Source: Mycoplasma nasistruthionis
GTDB taxonomy: Bacteria > Bacillota_I > Bacilli_A > Mycoplasmatales > Metamycoplasmataceae
Direction of reading: 5' to 3'
NCBI RefSeq assembly: GCF_006228185.1
Contig: NZ_CP040825.1
Span: forward strand, 186,001-250,000
DNA: 64,000 nucleotides
The notes beneath the pieces were generated by a model that worked only from the letters and a program-made list of their open reading frames with translations, searched no databases and had not been told where the DNA came from. Positions 33,590 through 44,893 of the stretch are shown here, piece by piece. Every line of letters starts with the position of its first letter. Within the stretch, counting starts at the first letter, position 1. Both the position numbers and the translations under genes were made by a program.

Positions 33590-36500
33590 ATGAAAAAGAA
33601 ATGATTGAGATTGGGAGGAGTTTTAGTTTTTAGTAGTTCAAGCATTTTAGGGGTAGTTGCTTGTGAAAATACTGCAGATGCAAAACAACAAAATCAATAT
33701 CAAGACAAAATTGAAGAATTAAAAACTATTGCGAATAAAATTGGTGTCTCTACACCGCAATATCAAGAAATTAACACATTTATAACCCAAGTAAATAAAA
33801 AGATAAGTAGAAACACTTCTGCTTCAGAAATACAAAATCTAATCAAACAAATCCAAGCTAAAATTGACCAGTTTATAGATTTAGCTAACCAAATTGAAAC
33901 AGTTAAAAATAACAAACTAAATGAAATAGATTTTAGTTCATTAACTCCAAGCTTAAAAGTAAATATAGGAGCTAATAAATCTGTTTATTCAGCATCTACA
34001 GAAGATTACCAATTGCCACAAAACAGCCTAGAAACAGAAACTTACAATGTTTTTTACAATGACAATTTAGAAGTTGTTGATTTAGCTAAAATTGTAAAAA
34101 CTTCAGATGATTTAAATAAAATTAACGAAGCTTTAGACTTAATTAATCAAGGTAAATCATTGGTTAAAGTTAGTTTTTATGCTATTCATAAAAAATATCC
34201 AGAAAACAAGATTTATTTTGACAAAACCTTTGAAATTGGTGGTTATTTAACAAAAACTCAAGCACTCAAAGATATTGAGGCTGAAGTTAATAAATTAAAT
34301 ATTACCCAAAAATTAGGGACTTCGCTTCAAATTGAAGTTAATAATGCTTTAGAAACAGATTCAGCTCTTGCTAAATTAATTCAAGGAACTTATGAATCAG
34401 AAAGTCTAAAATCAGCTTTATCAATTCCAGTTGATTACAAATACAATATTTCAGTTCAATTAGTCAAAGCGGATGTTGTTTCAGGTAAAGTTTGATTAAA
34501 CGTTGTTGGTTCTTTAAAAGAACAACCTGATGGATTTAAATACTACAGATCTACTGATAATCAAAACAATTTATTGGTTGCAAATTTAAATGATTCAGCT
34601 AAGTTAAGACTAACTCCTGCAGCTTATTCAAATTTATTTAATTTAGAAAACTTCATTGTTATTGATGAAACTAAATTATTACAAAGTTTAAACAAGTCTG
34701 CTATGTCAGAAGTTAAAATGGCAGAATTGACTCCTGAAATAATTAAAAACTCATTAAAACTTTCAACAACACAATTTACTGAAAAATCTAATAAATTTAC
34801 TTATACTGTTCCTGAAACTTTATTAAGTGATTTAAATGTTTCAGTTACTTCGCCAAGATTGCAAGCTAAAGGTGATGGTAATTACTTTGTTTATGACCTA
34901 AATTTAACCTTACCTGAAAATCCAGTTGGGATTTATGCGGATAAAGATGGTAATGTTTTAAGTCAAATTTTTGATGACCAAAAAACCACATCAGTGACTT
35001 TTACACTAAACAGCTACACAGTAACAGAAGAAGATATTCAAAGAAGTATTACTAAACGTAATCAAGAATTTGCTGATCGTACTTTTGATTATTCAGCATT
35101 TAGAAATGAAATTATTGAATCAGCACAAAACGAATATCCATCAGTCTTTTTAACACGTAATGCATCACAAGTTTTTATGGCTTCAATGATGTCAATGGTT
35201 GCACAATTACAACTATCAGAAAAAGAAATAGACAAACCTTATAATGATGCAATTTTTGTAATTAACAAAAATCAAAACTCATATGAAAAAACCCTAGCTG
35301 GCGAAAAACAAAGATTTAACTTTAAAGTATTATTAGATAAATACGGAGACGTTTTAAAAACAAAAGCAGACGGTTCATTAAATCTTGAAGATGGTAGAGT
35401 TTTAGTTGCTGAAAATACTGGCAGAGTCACTTCAACAATCAAAAATGTTGACTACAACGATTATCCAAAATCACCTGCTGAATTAGAAGCATACCTAAAA
35501 CCTTATTTAGATAAAGGTATTACTAAATTTGACTTTTATGTTCCAGATATAAGTTTAAGTCAAATGGAATACCGTGACACTTACAAAACTTTATTAAAAT
35601 ATGCAAATAAAGTTGTTATTTTATCTGATGGAAATGCACAACCATATTATTTTGTTAATAGTAATTATGCACAGTTTGTAAACGGTCAAAAAGGATTACA
35701 AGTCAAAGATGCAAGTCAGTTAGCTACATACTGAGAAAACTATCACAATGACACTGGTGATAAAGTTCACTTCCAAAACTTTTTAAGATATACTGACAAA
35801 GTTAGAATTTATAATATCACTGGAAAATATGTTGAATACTTTAAAAAACAATTTGCTCAACGTGGTGTAGAATGAGCTAACTTTAAAATTGAAGATAGTC
35901 CATTAAACTATACAACCTTAGCTAAGTCAATTGATAATATTGACACTGTGCGTTATATTGATGAATTAACTTCACTATATAACTTAAAAGGTAAGTCATT
36001 TGAAGATTTAATCGTTTCAGGCGCAAATAATTTAGATAAATCTAAGAAAAACTTAGTTTTCATTGGGTCGTCATTATTTACTAAATTAAGAGGTGAATTG
36101 AGACTAAAAACTCAAGAAATACCTAGAGCAGAAATTCATAAGTACTTTAACAAAATGCTTGAATTATATCCAACATCTGAATATAACTACATTTATAAAC
36201 TTCACCCAGCATTTAGAGATGCTGATGCAGTAGAGTTTATTAAAGAATTTACAAATGGTCATGAAAATGAAGCTATTATTTTAGATCCTTCAATTTCATG
36301 AGAAAACATTGTGGCAGCTGAAGCCGAAAGAATTGCTACAAATACTTCTGTTTTATTTGATGCAAATGATTTCAAAAATGGACAATCAAAAACACAATTA
36401 TTTGGTGTTCAACCATCGTCCACAGTGCTACTAGCTACGATTGCGATGCTAAGAGATATATTCCAAATTACAACAGATCAAGCTACTTTAATGGTTAATC

Positions 36501-36736
36501 CGGCTAATTTCCCTATCTCTGAAGCGTTTAATATGATTTATAGAGATCAATATTTCTCTGAAGAACGTAAAGATGCTGCTTATAACACCAATATCCAATT
36601 ATTAAATAATGTGTACAAATACTTTGTTTACACAAATGAGTTTCCAGAGTTAAGTTCATTCCCTAGAATGAGTAAATTCTTAGAAAGAACAAGACAAACT
36701 TCTGAAAATAACGCGCCAGAAAACGCGCAAAGTTAG
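33590..36736 (+). CDS. Lipoprotein with GT80 sialyltransferase-like domain
   Basis: The 1048-aa surface lipoprotein (lipobox Cys25, GVVAC) has an N-terminal helical region (~30-130) and a long middle part without recognised domains. A C-terminal part (~600-970) shows the motif order of family GT80 sialyltransferases. These are a DDG-like motif (LSDGNAQPYYF, D680) where the GT80 catalytic Asp sits in YDDGS, a HP motif (YKLHPAF, H872) like KGHP, and a double Ser (QPSSTVLL, S943-S944) like ASSLYFS. If right, it would transfer sialic acid or a related sugar from a CMP donor, which is odd for an extracellular lipoprotein unless it is degenerate or repurposed as a binder. The lipoprotein call is certain; the GT80 relation is inferred from motifs. 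Confidence 0.7.
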
Positions 36737-36740
36737 AATT

Positions 36741-36767
36741 AAAAAATACAGGGCAACCTGTATTTTT
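36741..36767. terminator. Bidirectional terminator
   Basis: AAATACAGG / CCTGTATTT stem with a GCAA loop and T-runs on both sides. It separates the lipoprotein (+) from the converging membrane-protein gene (-), whose stop codon it touches. Confidence 0.85.
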
Positions 36768-37563
36768 ATATATGCTGTTCTAATAACTTGATTAATTTTG
36801 CAATTAGTTCAGTATCTTCGATATTAACATCATTAAACGTTGTTTTTTCATAGTAGAATAAAGTGTTAAATAAACCTTTTCCTAGGTAATACTGACTTAA
36901 AAATCTGTTTAATGTATTTTGTTTTAATGAAACTTTATTTAATTTAGTAAATAATTTATTAAATGCAGTTTGTCTGAATGATAGAGTTGTATTTTTGTTT
37001 TTGATAATATTTTTTAAGCTTAAATCAACCTTTTTAGGAAAGTCTTTTTTAGAAACTTTTGATTTTAAAAAATCAAAATATGAAATTGGTTCTTCCAAAT
37101 CATTAATTGCTCATTGTTGCATTAATTTATAAAATGGAAAAGTGTCTCTTAAAATCAAATTAGCCACAACATAAGTTAAATATAAGCAAATACTTGCTAC
37201 CACTAATGAAACACCGGCAGCTGGTAGTTTATTTAAAACTCCACTTTCATTTGCACCTGACGCTGTTGTTTGTGCTGGAAGTGTAAAAATATGATAAATA
37301 TAATAAGCAGCATATCCTGTTGTAGTTCAGAATAATAAAATCAAAATAACACTAAATAATAAGAATAAATAAAATCTGAATTTAAAGTACTTATACATTC
37401 TCTCATCTAGTTCAACCTTAGTGAAAAAACCATCGTTTTCAGAATAAGTTTGTAGATTTAATTTTGAATGATTAATAAAACTGCTGTTAAAAATAATATA
37501 AAGTGCAAACATTATAAAAGTTGTCAAACCTAACGCAGCTAATATACCGTCTTGTACTGTCAT
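36766..37563 (-). CDS. Hypothetical membrane protein
   Basis: The 265-aa protein has about three hydrophobic helices (near residues 8-28, 60-85 and 115-140) and a soluble, Lys/Asn-rich C-terminal half predicted to be helical (LSFRQTAFNKLFTKLNKV). TGA Trp codons follow LILLF and precede the QQWAIND segment. The start ATG at 37561-37563 is behind AAAGGGG. No family was recognised. It stands between two surface lipoprotein genes, but no link to them can be shown. Confidence 0.75.
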
Positions 37564-37593
37564 TGTTCCCCTTTAATATATTAATAATTTTAA

Positions 37594-37625
37594 CAAAAAA
37601 CCACTGAAAACTCAGTGGCTTATTT
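37594..37625 (-). terminator. Terminator of the lipoprotein nuclease gene
   Basis: CCACTGA / TCAGTGG with a 4-nt loop, followed on the minus strand by TTTTTT, immediately after the nuclease stop. Confidence 0.85.
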
Positions 37626-37628
37626 TAA

Positions 37629-39749
37629 TTATGCAGTTGGTACTAAACGTTTAAAGGTGTTGATTTTATCCTTAAATGATAGTCCAACATTTTGATTTTT
37701 AAATGCTTTTGGTTCAACTACATTAGCATCATAAATTACAACAACTTGCTCTTTTGCTTCCCCTGCACTTAAAAAACTAAATTCATGATCATTTGAATAA
37801 ATAGCATCAGTAGTACTTTGTGCTACCATTTGTCAATTTGATCCTTCTTTTTTGTTTAATTCTCTTAGTAATGAGGCAACATCATTACTTGCTCCATAAT
37901 TTATTTCAGTCAATCCTACAATGTCAAATCCTGATGATTGAATAATTTTAGCAATTGCAACGTATTTGAAAGCATTAGCAACATCAAAATTATCACCACC
38001 ATAATTTAACACATTTCAGTGTGCTATTCTTAATGCCTTTTCATCCTTGATTAAGCTTTCAGAATTGTTTATTGAATGATATTGTTCATCATTTACTCTA
38101 ATATCAATAAATACTGGAGCATGGTCTGAAAGTCTGTTTCTGATATTGTAAAATTCAGGATTATTAGCATCAGATTTATAATATTCTAGTTGCTTATCTT
38201 GCTCAGATAAGGTATGATTTGCAAATGCTTTAAGAATATCATTTTTAAAAGCCAAAACAGGATCGGTTAATTGTGTTCTGTATTCTAAAACTTCGCTAGG
38301 ACTTGCTTTGAAGAAAATTTTGTCGTATGGTTCTGAATAATTATTATTTCTACCTAAAGATGTTTTATAAGCATCTGAAGTCCCTAAATCAGAAATTACC
38401 GGCTTAATGTCAGTAGGGAATGAATTTTGTAATCCAAAGTTCTTGGCTTTAATGTTAGTATCTCCACCAAAAATTACAACAGAGTCTTCATCAGATTGAT
38501 CTTTGAAATTATTAATTAATGTTGGGATTGCTAAAAATTCAGCTAATTCTTGTGAACCTAATGATTCTTTTACCCCCGAATGCAAGTTCTCTTTTGATGA
38601 AATAGGACTTTCTTGATATCTTTTCGTACCTTTAGAACCTGGTGAATCTAAATGTCCAAAAATAGTTGTTATCGAAGGCAATTTATCAAGATTTTTAATT
38701 TCAAACTGAACTCCAAATGGTGGTCTTACATAAACTGTTTTTAATTCACTGTTTGATAGGTTTTCTGTTCTAACTACTTCATTGTTCGGTTGTGGAGTAG
38801 GTATATTTGAAGTCATTTCAGCATCTTTAGATTTTGCTAAATGTTTTCTAAAACTGAATTTTTCTCTGAATAGTTTACCTTTTCTTTTATCGAAATATTT
38901 AAACTTGAAATCTTTTCGTTTTTTATTGTAAACACCTACAACATAACGGTTTCTTGCATTGGTTTTTTTGCTTGCTTCTTCATTTTCAAAAATTTGTTGC
39001 CCAGGCACTTCTGTTGTGTTGAAAATAACTTTATTTTCTATATTAGCATTTCTTTTTGCTAGAGTTAAATCGCCCTTAGAATTAACTGAAAATCTTACTG
39101 TTATTTCATCGTTTTGAGCACCTTCTGTTAGTTCTAGACTTTCTAAGTAGTTATTAAACTGTTCTTCAGAGCTTTCTGTTTTAAATGAAAATAAAGTTGT
39201 TAATTCTTCAGTATCAGTATCTGATTCTTCGGTTATTTCATTGTTTCTTTCTTCATTTCCAGTAACCCCTGGGTTAGGAGTAGTTTCTGGTGGTGTGTTA
39301 GTGTCATTAGGATTGCCATGAGTTTCACCAGGTTGTTCATTTGATGTTAAATCTGAGCTTTGATTATTTCTGTTTTCTTCTGAAACAGTTTGATTGTTGC
39401 CGATAGTTTCAGCTGAAGGGTTTTGATTAGAATTTTCAGTTTCTGTTGAAGCAGTTGGCTCTTTAGTAGTTTTGTCAGATGGAGTAATTTCTTCATTTGG
39501 TGTTGCTTCAGGGTTTTGCTTATTTTTTTCCAATTCTGAAACATTTGGGCTGCTATTATTTGGATTGGGATCAGGACTTTGATTTGGATTTTTTAACCCT
39601 TCTTCTGATTTAGGTGTGTTTTGAGTGTTAGAGTTATTTTTTGGTTGATCATCTTGTAAAACATTTTTTGTTTGCGTTTGATTACATGATGCTGCTAGAG
39701 GTAATGTTGATAATGGTAAAATTAATAATTTTCAAATACTTTTCTTCAT
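37629..39749 (-). CDS. Lipoprotein nuclease of the MnuA/DNase I-like (EEP) fold, circularly permuted
   Basis: The 706-aa lipoprotein has lipobox Cys22 (LAASC), then a ~150-residue Pro/Asn/Glu/Thr-rich spacer. The endonuclease/exonuclease/phosphatase motifs appear in an unusual order: VRPPFGVQFEI and GHLDSPG first, then GGDTNIK (D430), DKIFF, LSDHAPVF (D542-H543), and only afterwards WNVLNYGG (from W578) and VGLTEIN (E615). In MnuA-type nucleases, WNVLN and the Glu motif come first and SDH last. All catalytic motifs are present, so activity is plausible. Such surface nucleases supply nucleotides and degrade neutrophil traps. A further domain (~170-290) with FKFKYFDKRKG is unidentified. Confidence 0.87.
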
Positions 39750-39825
39750 TTTATTCCTTACTATTTTAATTATAAGTTCTTATAAAATTCAACCTTTATC
39801 TAATTAAATTTATATGGAACAAAAT

Positions 39826-39857
39826 GAAAAAAGAAGTCATTTCTCATGACTTCTTTC
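39826..39857 (-). terminator. Terminator of the rarA-pheS-ung-pheT-glyA operon
   Basis: AAGAAGTCAT / ATGACTTCTT stem with a 5-nt loop and a minus-strand T-run, 10 bp past the glyA stop. Confidence 0.85.
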
Positions 39858-39864
39858 CATTAAA

Positions 39865-41127
39865 TTATAAATATGATTTTTTAATTGGAAACTCTTTCAA
39901 TAAGTCTAAAACCTGATTTTTTAATTCTAAAACTTTTGCTTCACCTTCTTCTGATGTTAGAAAATCATGATTTCTTAAAGCAAAATCGATAATATCAGAA
40001 AGCTGGTCTCATTTAGTAAAATCACGGCTTGTCATAGCTGCTGTTCCTAATCTGATGCCACTCCCTAGATTTGGTGATAATGTATCAAATGGAATTGTAT
40101 TTTTATTAATTGTTATATTAAGTTTTTCAAGTAAAATTTCAGCTTGTTTACCGTTTAGGTTATAAGTTTTTAAAACATCAATCATAAATAAATGATTGTC
40201 TGTTCCACCCGAAATTATATAAGCACCTTTATCTTTAAAAGCTTGACAAAACTTAGCTGCATTTAAACGAATGTTTTTAGCATATTCTTTAAACATTGGT
40301 TGCATAGCTTCATAAAAACTAACTGCTTTACCGGCTATAGCATGAAATAATGGTCCACCTTGATACCCAGGGAAAACTCAACGATCAACTTTTTTAGCTA
40401 TTTCAGCATCATTAGTCATGATGATTCCACCACGACCGCCACGCATAGTTTTGTGAGTTGTTGAAGTGATTATGTCTGCATAACCAACAGGTGATGGATG
40501 CTCACCAGCAGCAATTAAACCAGCAATATGAGCAATATCAGCCATTAATTTAGCACCACATTTATCTGCAATTTGTCTGAATCTAGCAAAGTCTATAGTT
40601 CTTGAGTACGCTGAATAACCACAAATAATTAAATCTGGTTTTTCTTCCATTGCTTGTTTTTCAATTGCATCATAATCTAATAATCCTTCAGGACTTAGAT
40701 CGTATGAAATTGAATTGTAGAAAATACCACTAAATGAAATTTTATAACCGTGCGTTAAATGACCACCACAATTTAAAGATAATCCCATTATTTTGCCACC
40801 ACTTGGCACAACTGAAGCAATAGCAGCTGCATTAGCTACTGATCCTGAATAAGGTTGAACATTTGCAAAATTCACTTTAAAAATCTCTTTTAAACGATCG
40901 ATTGCAGCTTGTTCAACTACGTCGACGTTTTCACAACTTCCGTAGTATCTACGTTTTGGATAACCTTCACCATATTTGTTTGTTAAAACACTACCTTGAG
41001 CTTTTAAAACATCCTCTGAAACATAGTTTTCTGAAGCTATTAACTCAATGTGATCTTGTTGTCTTTCTAGTTCATCATTTATTGCTTGTTCAATTAATTT
41101 ATCTTTTAATGAAATTTTTGAGTACAT
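39865..41127 (-). CDS. glyA: Serine hydroxymethyltransferase
   Basis: The 420-aa PLP enzyme interconverts serine and glycine with tetrahydrofolate, supplying one-carbon units. Seen are [11 protein letters not shown], the [14 protein letters not shown]-type loop (here YYGSCE), [15 protein letters not shown] and the PLP lysine motif [14 protein letters not shown]. The end ([11 protein letters not shown]) is canonical. The ATG overlaps the pheT stop (TAATG). It is the last gene of the operon, ahead of a strong terminator. Confidence 0.96.
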
Positions 41128-43286
41128 TAAGCCTCCTTGTTAAAGTGTTTATTGATTGCGTCAATTGATTCTGGTTGGGCTGTTATTCTCAAAGTAACAT
41201 TGTGCGATTGAGCTTTTACATAATCATCAATAATATTAATTTCATAAATATTTGCCACTTGTTTAATTTGGCTAATAAATGAACTTATATGATCATTTAA
41301 GCCCAATTCAAAGGTTAAATCAACTGTTTTTAAAGGCTCTAAATTCACATCTGTAAATTTAGTTGATTTTGATGAATTAGTTTTGAAAAATTCAGCATAA
41401 TAGGCATTGGTGTTATCAAATTGTGGGTGTAATTTACCTATTCAACCAAACATTTCACCATTATAAAGAATTTTAGCTGAAACATTAGGGTGAATTTGGT
41501 TATTATCTGAAAACGGAATGAATTCTAAGTCTAATTTTGTGATGTTTAAAATATCACTTTTAATTTGTTGGAATGATTTAGTGGTTGATGCCAGTCCATA
41601 AACTTCCAAGTTATTGTTAATCATTCCTCTTTCAAAAATATTAATTGAATTTAATTTTCTTTTTTGATTATATTCAACCACTTCCTGTAGTGAAACAACA
41701 ATAGAATTTCTGATTGTTTCTCTTTCTTTAGAAACAAAAGTCATTAAGTCAATGTCTTGATTAAATTCAAAAGGATCAAATTGTGCTTTTGATTTTGAAA
41801 CCAAAGTAAATGTTCTAACTTCTGAATAGTTTTGAGCAACGAACAATGATTTAGTGTTGTCTCTTTTTTGAGTTAAAACAGGAGTGTTTTTGAATGTTTT
41901 TGGTTTAAATGAGTCATATGAATAAAATCTGAAAATTTCTTCAATAACATCTTCAAATAACTCAACGTCATATCTATAATTTGGAATTTTTACCGTGTCA
42001 TTTTCAAAGTCAAAGCCTAGTTTTTGTAATTTTTCAATTGCTACATTAAATTTATTTAAACTAGTTGTATTGGCATATTTACGTAATTTAGATGCGTCAA
42101 AAGCAATTTTATTTCTGTTGATTTTAGCAATCGGATTAATAGTACTTGAAACTTTCAAGTCTTGACAGTATGATTGAATGAATTTGATAGCTAAATTAAC
42201 TTGTTCTAAACTAATTACTCTTCCAGCTTGTGCTGCTGAGTTAGAAATTAATTTAATTTCTTTTGAAGTATGACGAACTAGTTTTGGATCGAAGCTAGCA
42301 ATTTCAAATAGATAATTGTTTGTTTGATTAGGTAAAACTTTATAAGCTTCTAGACCCATATTAGCAGCTAATGAAACCACTTTGTCATTTGAATAAATAG
42401 CTAAAGCATCAGAAACTTTAAGTTCTTTGTTTCCTAAAACAACTACATCGCCACTGTATAAGTCAGCTTTTAGATCTTTGTTTACTATATTTGCATCATA
42501 AACATGAGTAGGAACTCCGATATTGATTAAAGTTAAGTTTGTTAAATTAACTGCTCAGTCCAATTTAGTATCAATACCTGATTTAGCAAGCAACATTTTT
42601 TCTTGCAGTGTTGTTTGTTTTTGACCTTGAACTTGAATAAACGATAAATGCTTGCTTAATCCGTTTTGTGCTTGAATTTTAGATTCAAAAGTGTTTTGTG
42701 GTTTGTGTAAATCAAACTTAAATTCAGTTTGATAATAAGCTGCTAATTCTTTAGCTAAGACATAATAACTATTAGCATCATTACGATTAGCTGTTGTTGA
42801 AATTTCAATAATGTAGTCAGTTAAACCTAAAAGTTCCATCGGATCGTCTTCTAATTTAGCAAAATCATTAGGTAAAACTAAAACATGATCTTCATCTTCT
42901 AAAAGTGTTGAATCATATCCAATTTCACTTCATGAAGCAAACATACCTTGTGAAACAATTCCCTTAAGTTTAACTTCACTGAATAATTGATTTCCTTTTG
43001 ATGATCCAACTGGAAAGCAAATTGTTAAATCACCTGGTTTTAAAATTCTATCTGTTGTTTGTATGGTTGCTTGTCCATGTTTTGTTAAAACTTCAACAAC
43101 ATCTAAACGATCTGAATTAGGGTTTGGTTTAACGCTTAAAACTTTAGCAAAAACCAATCCTTGAACATCTGAAAACGGATGAACTGATTCAACTTCAAAA
43201 CCTAAGTTATTAAATGCTTTTTCAACAGTTGTATCTAATGTGATTTTAGGTAAAAACTTGTTTAAATGTTTTAATGAAAGTATCAT
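41127..43286 (-). CDS. pheT: Phenylalanyl-tRNA synthetase beta subunit
   Basis: The 719-aa protein has the tRNA-binding EMAP-like domain ([33 protein letters not shown]) and the B1/B3/B4 region ([21 protein letters not shown]). B5 ([24 protein letters not shown]) and a catalytic-like core follow, and the C-terminus is short. It forms an alpha2-beta2 enzyme with PheS. It is shorter than the ~800 aa usual elsewhere because the C-terminal FDX-ACB anticodon domain looks reduced. ATG 43284-43286 follows GGAG; the preceding gene is ung, not pheS, which is unusual. Confidence 0.93.
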
Positions 43287-43335
43287 ATTACTCCTTACTC
43301 CAGATTTCAATCAATTGGTTCTTGATTGTTTTTAA

Positions 43336-43950
43336 CTAGTTTTTGATTAATTTTTTGAATAATTTAAATCCTTGTAGACCTTTTGAATAACTATAAGGCG
43401 ATGGGTGTGAAGTTTCAATTAAATTGTCAGTGTTAATGTTTAAATCTGAGACAAATTTTTGAGCTTCTTTTCCTAAAGCTACAATGATTACGTTTGGATT
43501 ATCTATTAAAACTTCTTGTAAAACTTTTTTAGTAAAAAATTGTCATCCAAAATCTTTATGTGAGTTTGGTTTTCCTTCTGTGACAGTTAATACTGTATTT
43601 AGTAATAAAACACCTTGTTTGGCTCAATTTACCAATGATGTAGTGTTTAGTTTAACTTTTGGATAATCAGATTTTAGTTCTTTAAATAAGTTACTTAATG
43701 ATGGTGTTTTTTTATCATGACGTGTTGAAAAAGCTAAACCATCAGCTACACCGTGTGTATGATATGGATCTTGACCTAAAATTACAACTTTTGTGTCTTT
43801 TGTTTGAAAATAATCAAATGCTCTAAAAATATTTTCTTGATAAGGGTAAATTTGACCGTCTTTTTCTGCTTGTTGCAGTTTCGTGATGATTGTCTGAAAA
43901 TATGGTTTTTTACCTTCTGATTGTAAAATGTTTAAAAAACTATCTTTCAT
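43336..43950 (-). CDS. ung: Uracil-DNA glycosylase, frameshifted at its C-terminus
   Basis: The 204-aa product removes uracil from DNA. The catalytic motifs are intact: [20 protein letters not shown] (water-activating Asp) and [13 protein letters not shown] (His/Pro/Ser minor-groove loop). The protein stops after [10 protein letters not shown]. In the alternative frame, the expected family ending follows ([17 protein letters not shown]) to a stop at 43295-43297, just before the pheT ribosome-binding site. One extra A in the A6 run at 43351-43356 (minus strand) would restore it, giving ~217 residues. The catalytic core is unaffected. The start overlaps pheS by 11 bp. Confidence 0.9.
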
Positions 43951-44893
43951 TTCTAAATTGTTCCATTATTCTTAAGTCATTACAGTATAAATCTCTAATG
44001 TCAGTAAATCCATATTTAATCATTGCAATTCTTTCAATACCAATTCCGGCTGCAAAACCGTTAAATTCAGGTTTGTATCCTGCCATTTTTAAAACATTTG
44101 GATGTAGCATTCCAGCACCTAGGATTTCAATTCAACGGTTTTTGTAATAAACATCCACTTCAACACTTGGTTCTGTGAATGGGAAATAACTAGGTCTTAA
44201 ACGAATTTCAACTTCTTCTTCTAAAACATATGACAATAAACTTTTAAGAGTTCAAATTAAGTTAGAAAACGAAACATTACCAACACATACAAAGTCAACT
44301 TGAGTAAATTGGTGTAAGTGAGTTGCATCATCTTCATCATTACGGTAAACTTTTCCGATAGCAAAAGTTGAAATATTTTCATTAGCGAATTCTTCTAAAA
44401 CTTTAGCTGTAACTCCTGTGTTGTGAGTTCTTAATAAGGTGGTTGCATTTAAATAAAGCGAATCATGCATCGCTCTAGCAGGGTGGTTTTGTGGAATGTT
44501 CAGTTTTTCGAAGTTATATAAATCCGAAACTATTTCACCTTCTTCTTGTTGATAATATCCGTGTTGAATAAATCAGTCTTTTAATCTTTCTTCGATTAAA
44601 GTGATTGGGTGTAATGATGCATTTTTTAAAACCGGTGCAGTTACATCAACAAATTCGCTATCAATTCTAGCTTGAATTTGAAGTTGCTTAACTCTTGCTT
44701 CAGCAGTTTCAAAAAATGAATTGTATTGATTTTTTAATTGTGTAATTTGTTGACCTATTTCCTTTTTTTGTTCTACTGGTGCAGTTTTTAGTTGTTGTTG
44801 TAGTAAATATAATTCACCTTGATTTGAAAAAACATGGGCTTTAGCTTGTTTTAAATCTTCTAGAGTATTAATTAATTCTAATTTAAGTTCCAT
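43940..44893 (-). CDS. pheS: Phenylalanyl-tRNA synthetase alpha subunit
   Basis: The 317-aa class II synthetase subunit has an N-terminal coiled coil and motif 2 around [30 protein letters not shown] precedes it and motif 3 is [20 protein letters not shown] Trp codons occur after EERLKD and SFSNLI. It is a little shorter than average because the coiled-coil arm is abbreviated. Its ATG is shared with the rarA stop (TAATG), and its 3' end overlaps ung, so all three are translationally coupled. Confidence 0.94.
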
